From Periconia sp. R9002 (taxonomy: Eukaryota; Ascomycota; Dothideomycetes; Pleosporales; Periconiaceae), in NCBI GenBank assembly GCA_023627715.1, contig JAMAHW010000027.1, forward strand, positions 349,345 to 413,344: DNA of 64,000 bases, read 5' to 3'. Both the position numbers and the translations under genes were made by a program. Each line of letters starts with the position of its first letter. The first letter of the stretch is position 1. Of this stretch, positions 1 through 10,741 are shown in pieces. The notes under the pieces are model-generated. The model saw nothing but the letters and a program-made list of their open reading frames with translations, did no database searches and was not told the DNA's origin.

Positions 1-1432
1 GAGATGGCCCTTCTTCGTCAAAGGCTGGTCTGCGAGATCGGTGCGGAGATCGCTTTCTGATCCAGTCGGTGTTACGACGTATTTTATAGGTTTGTCAACG
101 TTGTATCGCCAGAATGCATGGTCTCTCTCATCGTGTCCTGGGACGCCCATAACAGCACCGGTCCCGACACCGTCGAGAACATACGGCGCAACGAAAACAG
201 GGATCGATTTTGGTATGGATTCATCGCCGAGGACTTCTGCAAGAGGGTTTTCCGCTGTCACCCAAGGCATTAGAAATCCTTCTTTGGTATCAGCGGGTAG
301 ATTCTTTGCTCTCTCGAGGAACCCCTGAAGGGTCTCGAATAAGTATGTCATTCTCTGTACCAGAGGATGGTTCAGCGATAGAGCAAGATACTGCACCCCC
401 GACAATGTGTCTGCTCTCGTGGTATACACATTCACCTTTTCATTTATTCGGGTGTGGGTCTGTCTGCGCATTTCTCTTTTCCTCGCAGAAGATTTTTCCT
501 TATAATTGGCAGGTAATTCTGTTCTTTCAACCAAGTAGTCTGATCGAATAGTAAATTGGATTTCGGTACCTCGCGAGACGCCTATCCAATTCTTTTGCAT
601 AGCAATGACTCTCTCGGGCCATTCTTTCAGAGTGTCCAAGTCATTCAACAGTGGGTCTCGGAACTCGGTGATCTTCAAGAACCATTGCTTTAACATTTTT
701 CTGCGCACTTTCGCACCTGATCGCCATGAGCAGCCATTGGAATCCACTTGTTCGTTGGCGAGAACAGTTTTGTCGACGGGGTCCCAATTGACCATAGACT
801 CAGCCTGATATGCCAGACCTTCTTCGTAAAGCTGAAGGAAGAGGTGTTGGGTGTGTTTGTAAAAGTCGGGGTCACAAGTTCGAAACTCCTATATAATGGC
901 ATGCGTCAGTCCAAGACCCGGCATAGAATCTATGCTGGATATAAGTCCGTACCTTATCCCAGTCCCATTGACCGCCCATGGCCATCATTTGAGATTTCAT
1001 CGCTTCGATGTTGCTGGCTGTCCACTCTGCCGGATGGACACCACGTTCGATTGCAGCATTTTCAGCGGGCAGACCAAATGCATCCCAACCAATGGGATGT
1101 AGCACATCGTATCCCATCATGCGTTTCACGCGGGCCAGCACATCGGAGATGGTGTAGACGCGCAGGTGGCCCAGATGGAGCGTACCCGAGGGGTATGGAA
1201 ACATTGGTAGAATGTAGGTATTGCCGCGGGGGCTGTTTCTTTTGGCAGCAGCATCCTTGTCCCAGAATGGTTGCCATTTTGCTGTAAGGCCGGGCAGATC
1301 ATCTGTGTCGTTTTCGCTGTGGGAGCTGGTCGTGCTGCTCAGGGCGCGGCTTTGGAGAGTGAGTCGACACTGGAGACGGTAGACATGGCGAGCGCGTGGC
1401 CCAATTCGGCCGCAGAGACTGGAGATTCGCAT
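1..1432 (-). CDS. NAM2: Mitochondrial leucyl-tRNA synthetase, 5' part (runs off left edge)
   Basis: This is a class I aminoacyl-tRNA synthetase that charges mitochondrial tRNA-Leu. Exon 1 is 1432..953, a GT-AG intron occupies 952..889, and exon 2 runs open from 888 to base 1 (296 codons), so the 3' half lies outside the window. The ATG at 1432 opens a Ser/Arg-rich, acid-poor leader that fits a mitochondrial presequence. The HIGH-type motif appears as GTLHLGH at about residue 86. Other seen family blocks are [16 protein letters not shown] and [11 protein letters not shown], then editing (CP1) domain segments [13 protein letters not shown] and [16 protein letters not shown]. The last is the conserved editing-site aspartate region. 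Fungal NAM2 is also known to help group I intron splicing, but nothing here tests that. It diverges from the permease at 1842. Confidence 0.93.
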
Positions 1433-1841
1433 CACCCGTACCGGCTAGGCATGTCGTGATTGCCACAGAGAAACGTAGTGACTCGTTCGGCGAGTGCTGG
1501 GGGGAAAGTTAGTAGGCACTTAGGTATTGCTGCACATTTCATCTCATCACTGCTAGGAATTGATAATTACAGGTTATCTATCGATACTATGTAATTAACC
1601 TTTTGCGCTAGGCCGTTCGTGGCACTACCGCCTCCGTTGGCTCGTTTCAACTCCGCATCCACACCTCACATCCATCTCATAGCTCAGTGCACCACCATTT
1701 TGCCGGCGCACCGCTATAAGAGATAGTGTTGGGCCTATTGCTACTGTCGCCCTTCGATTTCTTTCTTCCAGATACCAATTGAAATTTTCTCATGGCTCTA
1801 GCTGCCTGTGCCTGCAGGTAGCACCTCCCCTTCCGTTCACC
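1433..1841. promoter_or_regulatory. Divergent promoter, leucyl-tRNA synthetase / amino-acid permease
   Basis: This 409-bp intergenic stretch must hold the 5' ends of both divergent genes. A TGACTC core (Gcn4/CPC1-type half site) lies at 1479-1484. One such 6-mer in 400 bp is not rare, so it is only suggestive. A C/T-rich tract precedes the permease ATG, which sits in a good fungal start context (CACCATGG). Confidence 0.4.
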
Positions 1842-3778
1842 ATGGCCGGTCGTTACGCCAACCTCCCGCCTACACGCGATTCACTCGAGTTGGCCTCTTT
1901 GGCTTCCTCATCCCATATTTCGCAGCGCACCTCAGTCGAGTCCTCCGAATCGGGCGCCCGTTCTTCGCAGAGACTCTCCTTCGACGACGAAGATCCCCTG
2001 TCCGAACTCAATCCCGCCGGTCACGATGAGAACAGACCCCGTCACAATCGCTCCTACAGCGTTTCGTCCGCCTTTGATTTCGCCCCGAATTTGTTTCCCC
2101 TCTCAAGCACAGCCCAAGGCTACACTGCCCTGGGTGCACCCTCCAATCCGGCACTGGATCCATCGAATGCCCTGAACGGCGCATCGCTGGAGAGAAACAA
2201 AAGCTTGACCTACCTCAATGGACTTTCCCTCGTTGTTGGTCTGATTATAGGGAGTGGTATTTTTTCTTCGCCCTCGCAAGTGAACAGGAATGCTGGATCG
2301 CCTGGAGCTTCTTTGCTCGTCTGGGCTATCGCGGGCATATTGGCTTGGACAGGCGCCGCGAGCTATGCAGAACTCGGCGGCGCAATACCCTTAAACGGAG
2401 GCGCCCAGGTATACCTATCCAAAATCTTCGGGGAATGGGCTGGTTTCTTGTTTACGTGGTGTGCTGTGGTCGTGCTCAAGCCAGGATCATCAGCCATCAT
2501 TGCCATCATTTTTGGAGAATACATCGTTCGCGCCTTTATGGGACCAGATGCGGTCGAGGCTGTTTGGCTCAACAAAGGCGTTGGCCTGGCCGGTCTTGTT
2601 GCCGTCACTCTCTTGAATTGCATATCCACCAAATTAGGCACGAGGAGCTCCGACGTTTTTATGTTTCTCAAATTTATAGCCCTTATTGGTGTCACCATAA
2701 TAGGCATCGTGGTTGCTGTCACGGGCTACTCTTATAACGGTCAGCCCAACGACGACTGGAAAAAGAAGGGTTGGTTTGATGGTACAAGTACCAATATCAG
2801 CAACTGGGCTGTAGCTCTCTACTCTGGACTGTGGGCCTTTGATGGTTGGGACAACGTGCGATGCCCATTATCCTCCTACTGCTTCATAACAGCGCAGCTA
2901 ACAAATCAACACAGGTCAACTACGTAACCGGTGAATTCAAGAATCCCTCCAAAGACCTTCCCCGCGTAATTCACACATCGCTCCCACTCGTCATCCTATG
3001 CTACATCATGGCCAACGTGTCGTACTTCCTCGTCCTGCCTACTTCGCTTATCGAGTCGTCCAACACCATCGCTGTCGCCTTTGGTCACCAAGTCTTCGGC
3101 CCAGCCGGTTCCCTCATACTCTCCCTCATCGTGTCTGGGTCCTGCTTTGGTGCCCTAAACGCCACGACTTTCACTTCGAGTCGCCTCGTCTACGCCGCTG
3201 GCAAAGAAGGCTACCTACCCTCCCTTTTTGGTACCATTGGCCTCGGCAAATCCCACCGCGCTGTCCGCCTCCACACCCTCAACGCCTCGAACGCGCCAAA
3301 ATCCAAAATCTCGTCCAAATTCATCGACTGGTTCGCCGACGCCGACGCCGGCTTCTTCTTCACACCCATATCCGCCATGCTGCTCAATTCCGGTCTCACT
3401 GCTGTATACGTCTTCATCGGCTCCTTCGACACCCTCGTGACTTTCTACGGTGTCGCGGGTTATAGTTTCTACTTCCTTGCAGTCCTTGGCCTCATCATCC
3501 TCCGTGTCAAGGAGCCCGAGCTCGAGCGCCCCTACCGCACGTGGATCACAACTCCCATCATATTTTGCTGCGTTAGCTTGTTTCTGCTCAGTAGGGCTGT
3601 GTTTGCGGAGCCGGTGCAGACGCTTGTGGTGGTTGCATTTATGGTTGTCGGGCTCATCATTTGGTTCGCGTGGGTGGGGAGGAATAGAAAGAAGGAGGAA
3701 CGCAGGTTTCGAAGAGTTGGCGAGGGGGACGCAGATGAAAAGGGAGGGTGGAAGTTTTGGAGAAGATGGAGGAGTTGA
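1842..3778 (+). CDS. L-type amino-acid transporter (APC superfamily)
   Basis: The product is a plasma-membrane or organellar amino-acid permease of about 625 residues. Exon 1 is 1842..2855, the intron 2856..2914 (59 nt, branch GCTAAC) and exon 2 2915..3778; joining gives WDNVNYVTGEFKNPSKD, the expected APC loop. The start is the ATG at 1842 because the upstream in-frame extension has only a TTG. A Ser-rich cytosolic N-terminus of about 120 residues precedes TM1, which carries the substrate-backbone motif GLIIGSGIFSSPSQV. About 12 hydrophobic segments follow, and the tail is short and basic (Arg/Trp-rich). The sequence resembles the LAT branch (methionine or large-neutral amino-acid permeases) more than the YAT branch. 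Substrate cannot be read from the sequence. Confidence 0.9.
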
Positions 3779-4827
3779 GTGAGGTATTAGGACGGCTGAT
3801 AACTAATATATACGATTAAGTAGTGTCTTTTGTCTGTTTGTGTATGAGCAGATTTCTTGCAGCGTGTGCGTTCCTCCTTGGGGATCATGATGCTGGACGG
3901 CCGTCAGTAGCTGAGTTGTGACGATGTGCAGCTCTTCTTACATATTTGATGCATACATAACATGATAGATCATGATTGTTAAATACCAAGTCTAGTCTAC
4001 CGAGACAAGCTAATGTAATGATTTTGCTGCAATTATCAACAATTATCCCCAAAGCCCCGCACCCACTACACCGTCAATCTCCCCATGAAACAAAATGTCT
4101 TCATTTCACCGCATCCCTTGCCGTTCGTTTCATCGCCATTGAAATCCACCACTCAGCACGCCGCAATTGCGTCCAAGTGTAAGCTAAATAAGCAAATTAA
4201 CTTAACACATACCTACCACCGGGTAACCCAGCATGCAGCTGTGCGTTAGATATTTCATGTTGTGTACAGTACATCCACACCTACATACATATGTATAGCC
4301 GTTCTCAAAGTGCCTATTTCTAGGCGTTCATCATTGTACATGCGTGTCCCACGTCCACCTCCCTCATCTAATATGCAGATGTACCGTAAAGCATGGGGTA
4401 CGCGAGTACCGGTAAAAAAGGGCAACGCAAGTACATAGAAACAATGTACTTCAAACGGCCCGCGAGAGGTGCCAAGTCCCGGGGTAATAGAGCCGCCTAC
4501 TTTTAATTAATCTAGGTACCTACTTGGAGCAACGATCCTTACTGATAAGCATTTCATAATTATAGGGCCGGTGGTTAGTTTGTTTTCTTGCGCGTAAATC
4601 ATGTGCAATTTAAAAGGCATGGCGTGAAGGTTGGTGAGTGTATGTATATGAGGGGAGCGGATCCTGCGTTCATGGATTTGTGGGAACTAAGGACGATCTT
4701 GTTCAGGTTTTTAGTGTCTTTGTGTCTCTGTGTATACGAGATTTGAAGAGGAAGGGAACAGAGTTAGTCGAAGAGAGATTATACAAATGTGATAGGAAAT
4801 ATTTCATCACATTTGAGAAACATCACG
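3779..4827. other. Intergenic region, no gene seen
   Basis: This 1.05-kb AT-rich stretch contains the 3' end of the permease and the promoter of the lactonase-like gene. Only short ORFs without protein-like composition occur. A purine-rich leader precedes the ATG at 4828. Confidence 0.5.
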
Positions 4828-5988
4828 ATGCGCTCGACCTCTCTCGCCTTCCTCGCGGCGGCGCTGCCGTCAGCAAGGAGTGTCAAGCTCCTGGCTTCGC
4901 ACTACACTGGGAAAATTTACACACTCGACTTCAACGCCGAAGCCAGCACGCTCACGTCGGACGGTAGCGTCGGCGGCTGCGGACTTCTCCCCGGCTGGCT
5001 CGAGTACTACCCGTCTGACAACACTGTATACTGCTTCGACGAGTCGTGGTACGGCAGCGGCTTTATCGTGAGCTACAACGTCAGCTCCTCCGGTGCGTTG
5101 ACGCAGTTCCAACAAGCACCCACGACAGGCAACGACGTACATGGCTTGCTGTATGGTGGTGCTGACGGGAAGGGGTTCGTGGCGACAGCGCAGTATTCTC
5201 CGTCTACGATCACGACGTATAAACTGCCATTGACTTCATCCACGAAGGCCTTACAGCTCGAGAAATTTACACTGGCTAAGCCCGGGCCGAACGTCAGGCA
5301 GGATGTCCCGCATCCTCATGAAACGTTGCTCGATCCGACGGGCAAATTCATCCTCGTACCGGATCTAGGCGCAGACTTGATCCGCATCTTCGCTATCGAC
5401 GCTGCTTCTGGGAAGCTCACGCAGTGCGGAAACGGGCAGGCGAATCCCGGCGACGGTCCCCGTCATGGGAAATTCTTCAGCACATCATCAAACGACACGA
5501 TCCTGTACACGCTCAACGAGCTCGGGAACTCCGTTTCCGCGTGGACGGTGTCGTATAGTTCCGGGAACTGCATCTCGCTGGCCCTCACGCAGACACTGTC
5601 GACGTACGCCTCGGGCGTGACTCCCGGGTCTACGACTAAAGCTGCAGAGCTCCGCGTCCGTGGTAACTTCCTGTACGCGGCAAACCGCGCGGATCAGACG
5701 TTTGGATCTCAGCAGGACTCGATTGCTACGTACACGATCGACCCCACGTCCGGCAAGTTGGCGTGGCTCGAGGCCGCAAATGCTCATGCGTATTATCCCA
5801 GGACGTTCCAGATCAATAAAGCTGGGGATTTGGTTGCCGTAGGAGGGCAGACGAGCTCGAATGTGGCGATCTTGAAGAGGGATGTGGAGACGGGGAAGTT
5901 GGGGGAGGTGGTGGCTAGTTTGGTGGTTGCGACGCCTGGACGGCCTGGTGAGGAGGATGGGTTGAGTGCTGTTGTTTGGTTGGACTAG
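4828..5988 (+). CDS. Secreted seven-bladed beta-propeller lactonase-like enzyme
   Basis: The predicted protein has 386 residues in a single exon. The ATG at 4828 gives a short signal peptide (MRSTSLAFLAAALPSARS), so the product is probably secreted. The rest reads as repeated propeller blades of the 6-phosphogluconolactonase / carboxy-cis,cis-muconate cyclase fold. Marker segments are the DVPHPHETLLDPTGKFILV block, then DLGADLIRIFAID, GDGPRHGKFF, LYTLNELGNSVSAW and YPRTFQINKAGDLVAVGGQ. These His, Glu and Asn positions line the propeller centre in the family. The known fungal relatives hydrolyse or form lactones from aromatic catabolism; secreted members are mostly uncharacterised. Which lactone it uses is not deducible. 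The CDS is C/G-rich, unlike its AT-rich flanks. Confidence 0.88.
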   Translation: MRSTSLAFLAAALPSARSVKLLASHYTGKIYTLDFNAEASTLTSDGSVGGCGLLPGWLEYYPSDNTVYCFDESWYGSGFIVSYNVSSSGALTQFQQAPTTGNDVHGLLYGGADGKGFVATAQYSPSTITTYKLPLTSSTKALQLEKFTLAKPGPNVRQDVPHPHETLLDPTGKFILVPDLGADLIRIFAIDAASGKLTQCGNGQANPGDGPRHGKFFSTSSNDTILYTLNELGNSVSAWTVSYSSGNCISLALTQTLSTYASGVTPGSTTKAAELRVRGNFLYAANRADQTFGSQQDSIATYTIDPTSGKLAWLEAANAHAYYPRTFQINKAGDLVAVGGQTSSNVAILKRDVETGKLGEVVASLVVATPGRPGEEDGLSAVVWLD

Positions 5989-6073
5989 GGGCATCTGCTC
6001 TCTCGTTTGTCGGTGATGATGAAGATAGATGCTGCTGATGATGATGATGAAGATTGGCGCCGAGAGGATTGGC

Positions 6074-6143
6074 GCTGATGATGAAGATTGATGCTGATGA
6101 TGAAGATTGGCGCTGATGCTGAAGATTGATGCTGATGATGAAG
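6074..6143. repeat. 19-bp minisatellite, about 3.7 units
   Basis: Units start at 6074, 6093, 6112 and 6131 and read GCTGATGATGAAGATTGAT, alternating at the last three bases between GAT and GGC. The third unit carries one further change. The tract is embedded in looser GATGAA-rich sequence from about 6013. A 19-bp period is not a multiple of three, which argues against coding. It lies just 3' of the lactonase-like gene. Confidence 0.9.
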
Positions 6144-6391
6144 AGGGCGCGGAGTATGCATGTAACCATTATCCATTTCAAGCAGGGGAGTTTTAACCAT
6201 ATGTTATTATGCTCATGCCCCTTTCATTCATATATATCCATCGAGCTTATCAGCAGAAACAATTTTGGATTTTCTGTACATAGTTTTCTTTGACTCCATA
6301 AGCAATCCACTGTCGCAATTATCTATCCACTGCAGTCTAGTCACGCCTCAGATACTTATATTGTTTTTTTCAACGAGCAGCTCGCCCGATC

Positions 6392-6420
6392 GGGGTAAGA
6401 TAACAGAGTTATCTTACCCC
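6392..6420. repeat. Perfect inverted repeat (13-bp arms, 3-nt loop)
   Basis: The arm GGGGTAAGATAAC at 6392-6404 is followed by loop AGA and its exact reverse complement at 6408-6420. It sits between two plus-strand genes, about 400 bp past the lactonase stop. It could fold in RNA or extrude as a cruciform. Its function is unknown. Confidence 0.9.
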
Positions 6421-7286
6421 ATGGCGGGCAGAACGACCGTGCGGACAGCCAAGGAGGGGGTTTTCCGTATGGCGAACAGTCGACATTTCCTCTGGACTCC
6501 TTGCATCACTACATATTTACGCACAGCCAGCCACTCCAAAAGCAGTCTCAAGTTCACAGCCGTTAATTAAGTATGTTACTTTATGCTGAGCCATGCGGTG
6601 TAACATCCACAGAAAGGAAACCAGAGGCGTGGGAACTAGTACAGGAATGGGAATTAAGCGGAGAGGCAACTGAAATCGGCCTTCGTGAGATTAACTATGT
6701 ACAACACTGGCCTCTATTCTGCCTCCACCCGAACGACACGGTGTACAACATTCGTCATGTTTCTTTGGCTAATTTTTAGCTCTTGACAGTTAATTTCAAT
6801 CTTAGGAAAGAGATTCCACATGTTTCTAGGATTTGTGTTCTATCTCTTCACATTAGCCGACGATGAAGATTTCCGTATACCAAAGTATCAATGGTCTGAG
6901 TGACGTTGACCCAGGCAACCAGTTACAACGGGCGTTTGCTCTTCTGAATGCATAATGACCACTATTACCGTTCTTCGTTATACATAGCGCACGTATAGGT
7001 GCCCAAAAGAGGGAGGTGAGAGCAAAGCCAGAATGCTAAGAAACTCGAATAGGAACCTCGTAACATCCCTGGGAAGGGATCAGCTGGACCCCACCCCGCC
7101 ACAATTTCTTGTTACGAGATGAGAGACTTTCAAGTCCGCTTCGGAAATCTCGTTCAAACACTCTGATATAAAAAATCAAGATGGCCGCGCTCCTATTCTT
7201 TGTCATAATCCAGCGAAACTACCTTTGTATTACTTTTTTGTCGTGTAATTGTTCCTCCGCTACAGGAGTGGAGTAAGTGGGTGAAA

Positions 7287-8534
7287 ATGCACTTCTCTAC
7301 TATTGTGAGTACCGCGCTGCTCGCGACTACAACCATCGCACAATCCCTCGAGCCTCTCCACACGTCATCGCGATGGATCGTCGACAAGAACAACAAGCGA
7401 TTCAAGCTGCGCTGCATCAACTGGGCCGGCCACATGGAAGCTTCGATCCCTGAAGGGCTCCAACACCAACCTTTGGACAGCATCACGCAAATCGTCGCGG
7501 ATTCCGGCTTCAACTGTGTGCGCCTTACCTTCAGCATCGAAATGGCTCTGGACCAAGGCAAAAAAGTATCAGACGTCTTCGGTGGGCTGGCTGCAAGGAC
7601 AGGCGCAGATGCCGGGACCGTGAGCGGGCTGTGGAACACGATCAAATCCAAGAACCCTTGGATCGCAGACATCACTCTCGGCGAAGCTTTCGGCAAAGTC
7701 ATCGATAGCTTAGGCGCAAGGAACGTTAGAGTCATGCTCGACAACCATGTCAGCAACCCCTCCTGGTGCTGCAACCTTGAAGACGGGAATGGTTGGTGGG
7801 ACGAAGGTTCCTCCGTCGAGGTCATCCAGAACAACTCGCGCTACTTCAATGAAACTGCCTGGACGCTCGGTCTCGCCGCCATGGCCAGACTCGCCGCCAA
7901 CCACCCGGCCGCCGCAGGAATTGGTCTTCGCAACGAGATCCGTGAGGTCCCCGTTCTTCAAAACAGAGACACGTGGTACGACCACATCGCCCGCGGCGCC
8001 AAGGCAGTGCACGATGCCAATGGTGACTTGCTCATCGCCATGGGTGGCACTCTGTCTTCCACCGACGCCAGCTTCCTCCGCACTCGCCCCTTTGATCGCT
8101 CGCCCTACGGTGACAAGGTTGTCTGGGAGTTCCATCACTACACTTTCACACCCAGCTGGATCGCCTCCTTCAAAAACTGCAACATCTGGAAGTCCGTCTC
8201 CGTCGGCAGCACCGTGGGTTTCCTCATTCAGCAAGGTCGAGACTACACCGGCCCCCTCTGGCTGTCTGAATTCGGCTTTGGGCAAAGTGGAAATGGACCC
8301 ATGGACGTGTCTGGACAGGAAGACTATGACTATGTCACTTGCCTGGTCGACTACATCAAGGGAAATGATGTGGATTGGGCGATTTGGGCGATACAGGGAA
8401 GCTATTATGTGAGGGATTCGACGGTGAATCAGGATGAGCCGTGGGGGATTTTGAACTCGGATTGGACTGCGTGGAGGAATCCGAAGGTTAAGGATATTTT
8501 GGCGGATATTTTCAAGGTTACGCAGGGCCCGTAG
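7287..8534 (+). CDS. Secreted glycoside hydrolase family 5 (cellulase-like)
   Basis: The predicted protein has 415 residues in one exon. The ATG at 7287 opens a clear signal peptide (MHFSTIVSTALLATTTIAQS), so it is an extracellular hydrolase. The family fold is visible as RCINWAGHMEASIPEGL at the N-terminus (strand 1 of the barrel), SGFNCVRLTFS, and VMLDNHVSNPSWCC. The acid/base glutamate is E217 in GIGLRNEIRE and the nucleophile is E328 in LWLSEFGFG. The LRNE(I/L)R form is what I recall for GH5 subfamily 11 type enzymes rather than the classical NEP endoglucanases, so the polymer attacked is uncertain (beta-1,4-glucan or a related glycan). FHHYTF and WAIWAIQGSYY provide the usual aromatic subsites. 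Confidence 0.92.
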   Translation: MHFSTIVSTALLATTTIAQSLEPLHTSSRWIVDKNNKRFKLRCINWAGHMEASIPEGLQHQPLDSITQIVADSGFNCVRLTFSIEMALDQGKKVSDVFGGLAARTGADAGTVSGLWNTIKSKNPWIADITLGEAFGKVIDSLGARNVRVMLDNHVSNPSWCCNLEDGNGWWDEGSSVEVIQNNSRYFNETAWTLGLAAMARLAANHPAAAGIGLRNEIREVPVLQNRDTWYDHIARGAKAVHDANGDLLIAMGGTLSSTDASFLRTRPFDRSPYGDKVVWEFHHYTFTPSWIASFKNCNIWKSVSVGSTVGFLIQQGRDYTGPLWLSEFGFGQSGNGPMDVSGQEDYDYVTCLVDYIKGNDVDWAIWAIQGSYYVRDSTVNQDEPWGILNSDWTAWRNPKVKDILADIFKVTQGP

Positions 8535-8653
8535 ATGGGAGAATACGTTAGACAGGAAATTCAGGTAGTTTGATTTCAAATTTCATCTCTATTTCCTGAT
8601 TAGAATGTTAGACGCAAACAAAACCAGTGAACCAAAAAGAGATCACCGCCCCT

Positions 8654-8866
8654 CTAACTTTCCGTTGCCTCTCCATTTTGACCCATAGATTTGACCGGAG
8701 CGTCTGCTTTAACCAAGTGCCTCGAGCAATAGTTCGCCGCATCCTTACCCCATGCCTCAGTAATCGGGTAGCATTTGACATTGGTTCCCTGCCGCTCCTG
8801 ACATTGAATGGATTCCATCTCCTTTTTGCAGTTGCATGTGTATTTGATGAACTCCGAAGTGCACAT
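8654..8866 (-). CDS. Small cysteine-rich fungal protein
   Basis: This is a 70-residue ORF from ATG 8866 (an in-frame ATG at 8884 would add six residues). It has no signal peptide. The cysteine pattern MCTSEFIKYTCNCKK, then IQCQERQGTNVKCYP, then NYCSRHLVK matches a family of short fungal proteins I recognise by the spacing C-x(n)-Y-C-x-C ... C ... C ... C-x-x-H. That layout suggests a small metal-binding fold. The function of the family is not known to me. It is tail-to-tail with the GH5 gene, only 119 bp away, and divergent from the F-box gene. It could be missed by automatic annotation because of its size. Confidence 0.6.
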   Translation of the reverse strand: MCTSEFIKYTCNCKKEMESIQCQERQGTNVKCYPITEAWGKDAANYCSRHLVKADAPVKSMGQNGEATES

Positions 8867-9682
8867 TGTGCTGGTGTGCCTCATCAGATTGAGAAACAAT
8901 ATCGGGGATAATGCACCCTTACGCTGTTGGGAAGTGAAATAACTGAAACACTATACGGTGGCCCTCTGGAAATCTGGGGTTTGAGGTTCCAATGTCCGTT
9001 GACGCGTAGGAGAAGGTGCGCAATGAGTCGGTTGATGGGATGTTGGAGTGCGATGGTCGTCTTACTTTGCATTAACTAATGAAGTTCTATATCGCGAGTA
9101 CAAAGTTATGTAGGTACATAACCAGTGATGTTCATACATCAACATCAACATCAATTGGATGTATTCAATGTTTCAAATCTTTCTTGGCATCACGTGAGCA
9201 CGCTATCTTCAATTCGCACATTTCTGATTGGTCTTGTAAGCGCTAGGCAAAAACGCGGTCATATACGCGTCTCACGAGGTGTAGTTGACAATTTCTTGAT
9301 AGTTAGTGGTGGAAGGAGGAAGGCGGAAGTTAGGTAGATGATAGTTTAGTGGATAGAACTATACATAGGTAGGACAGAGTAAACTAACTAAATAGATTAT
9401 ATAAGCATCTTATCACGTGCGCAATTAGTTGCCTGTATGCTCGTCCTGGCCAAGGACGTTACCTAGTGTACCCCTCCCCTCCACCTGTGTCGATACCCAG
9501 GGTAGCGATACTCTGTGAGGATCAAATTCAAATTCATACGCGTCTCACTGACCTGACACTCTTATGTTATCCACATCAACATCTTGCCCCGCCGAAACAA
9601 CATTACTGAATCTGAATTGACATCGCCAACCGTCAATTAAAACCCACCAAGGCCACCGCTTCTTCCAGTCAGAATATCGAGA
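8867..9682. other. Divergent intergenic region
   Basis: This 0.8-kb stretch lies between the small cysteine-rich ORF (minus) and the F-box gene (plus). It contains a short CATCAA repeat near 9137-9155 and AT-rich promoter-like sequence. No further ORF with protein-like character was seen. Confidence 0.45.
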
Positions 9683-10741
9683 ATGAGTGTTTCTGCGCCT
9701 CACAATCGCTCCGCGACCGAATACCACTTCAATCAAGAACATGCCAATGCCATTATAGAAACAACAGCTTACCACCGGAAAGACTTCGGCCTCTCTGTCA
9801 TCTTCTTCCCTCCTAGCGTACACGTGGATATTCGTCCGTCGATAGCAACACATTTCGAGCGAATCTCAAATGATGGGCTTAGTTCCTTCGGCTGGTTACC
9901 CTTGGAAATCTGGCACAACATTTTGTTCCGTCTGGATATGCATTCTCTGTTCAAATTCCGACAGGTCAACATCGAATCAAGACAAAAAGTAGACTCTCTC
10001 ACGCAGTACCAATTGGTAGTTTCACATGGGCTGGACTTCCTATGCGCTACACTACGGACACAAGTTGCCACCCGTGTTTCCCTACTCGACATGTACAACG
10101 CATTATGTACCAAAGCCTGTAGCTTTTGCGGCGAATTCGGCGGGTTTATGTTTCTCCTCAAATGGTATCGATGCTGTTTTAAATGCATCAAGGAAGCCCC
10201 AGAAACCACAGTGGAGTTGCTTGCCTCCGCTGAAAAACTATTTTCCTTGAGCAACCATGAAGTGGTCCAATTGACGAAATTGAAAATATTGCCAGGCCAT
10301 TATTCGGAACAGCGGTATCTGCGCAAATTCAACAGTACGGTCATTTCTTTTCAGGAAGCTCGTTTGGTATACGAAAAACGGTCTCGTGGAAGGACAGGAC
10401 TCCCAGCGCCCGAACGGTGGGGTGGTGCACCACCAGATGAGGTATTCAGCTGCATGGTATCGTGCGCACTGCCCTACTACGATAAACAAACCGGCAACGT
10501 GGAGCACGGAGTCTCTTGTGCCGGATGTCAGCTTGCGCTCCAGGAATCCGACATCAAGGTAAATGACCAGCAGTCCCTTGTCAACCGCGATAAAGTGTAT
10601 GCACGAGATGGCTTTTTGGAACATTTCCGGCGGTGTGTACAGGCGCAACTGCTGTGGAAAAGGGTGGTAAGTGTACGCCGCCCAAGCTACCCTCCCTCGC
10701 AAGAGTTGGAGGTTTCTCCGGAAAATACCGGCTTGCCCTGA
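9683..10741 (+). CDS. F-box domain protein
   Basis: A single-exon gene for a 352-residue protein starting at ATG 9683. An F-box lies around residues 70-110 (WLPLEIWHNILFRLDMHSL followed by FRQVNIESRQ), the segment that would bind SKP1 in an SCF ubiquitin ligase. Downstream is a Cys-rich stretch (TKACSFCGEFGGF ... WYRCCFKCIKEA) that looks like a degenerate zinc-binding pair, and a second one, VSCAGCQLALQES. No leucine-rich repeats or WD40 repeats are evident, so the substrate-binding part is of unknown type. Fungal genomes carry many such orphan F-box proteins. The product is probably cytosolic or nuclear. Confidence 0.8.
   Translation: MSVSAPHNRSATEYHFNQEHANAIIETTAYHRKDFGLSVIFFPPSVHVDIRPSIATHFERISNDGLSSFGWLPLEIWHNILFRLDMHSLFKFRQVNIESRQKVDSLTQYQLVVSHGLDFLCATLRTQVATRVSLLDMYNALCTKACSFCGEFGGFMFLLKWYRCCFKCIKEAPETTVELLASAEKLFSLSNHEVVQLTKLKILPGHYSEQRYLRKFNSTVISFQEARLVYEKRSRGRTGLPAPERWGGAPPDEVFSCMVSCALPYYDKQTGNVEHGVSCAGCQLALQESDIKVNDQQSLVNRDKVYARDGFLEHFRRCVQAQLLWKRVVSVRRPSYPPSQELEVSPENTGLP

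Larger units (their letters stand above)
5989..7286. other. Intergenic region with minisatellite and hairpin
   Basis: About 1.3 kb without a convincing gene. It carries the GATGAA-rich repeat block near 6010-6150 and a perfect hairpin at 6392-6420 (both listed separately). The rest is AT-rich sequence and the promoter of the GH5 gene. Confidence 0.5.

Noticed and set aside
7710..8579. 289-codon minus-strand reading frame opposite the GH5 gene
   Set aside because: The GH5 frame has a signal peptide and both catalytic glutamates; the reverse frame shows no family features.
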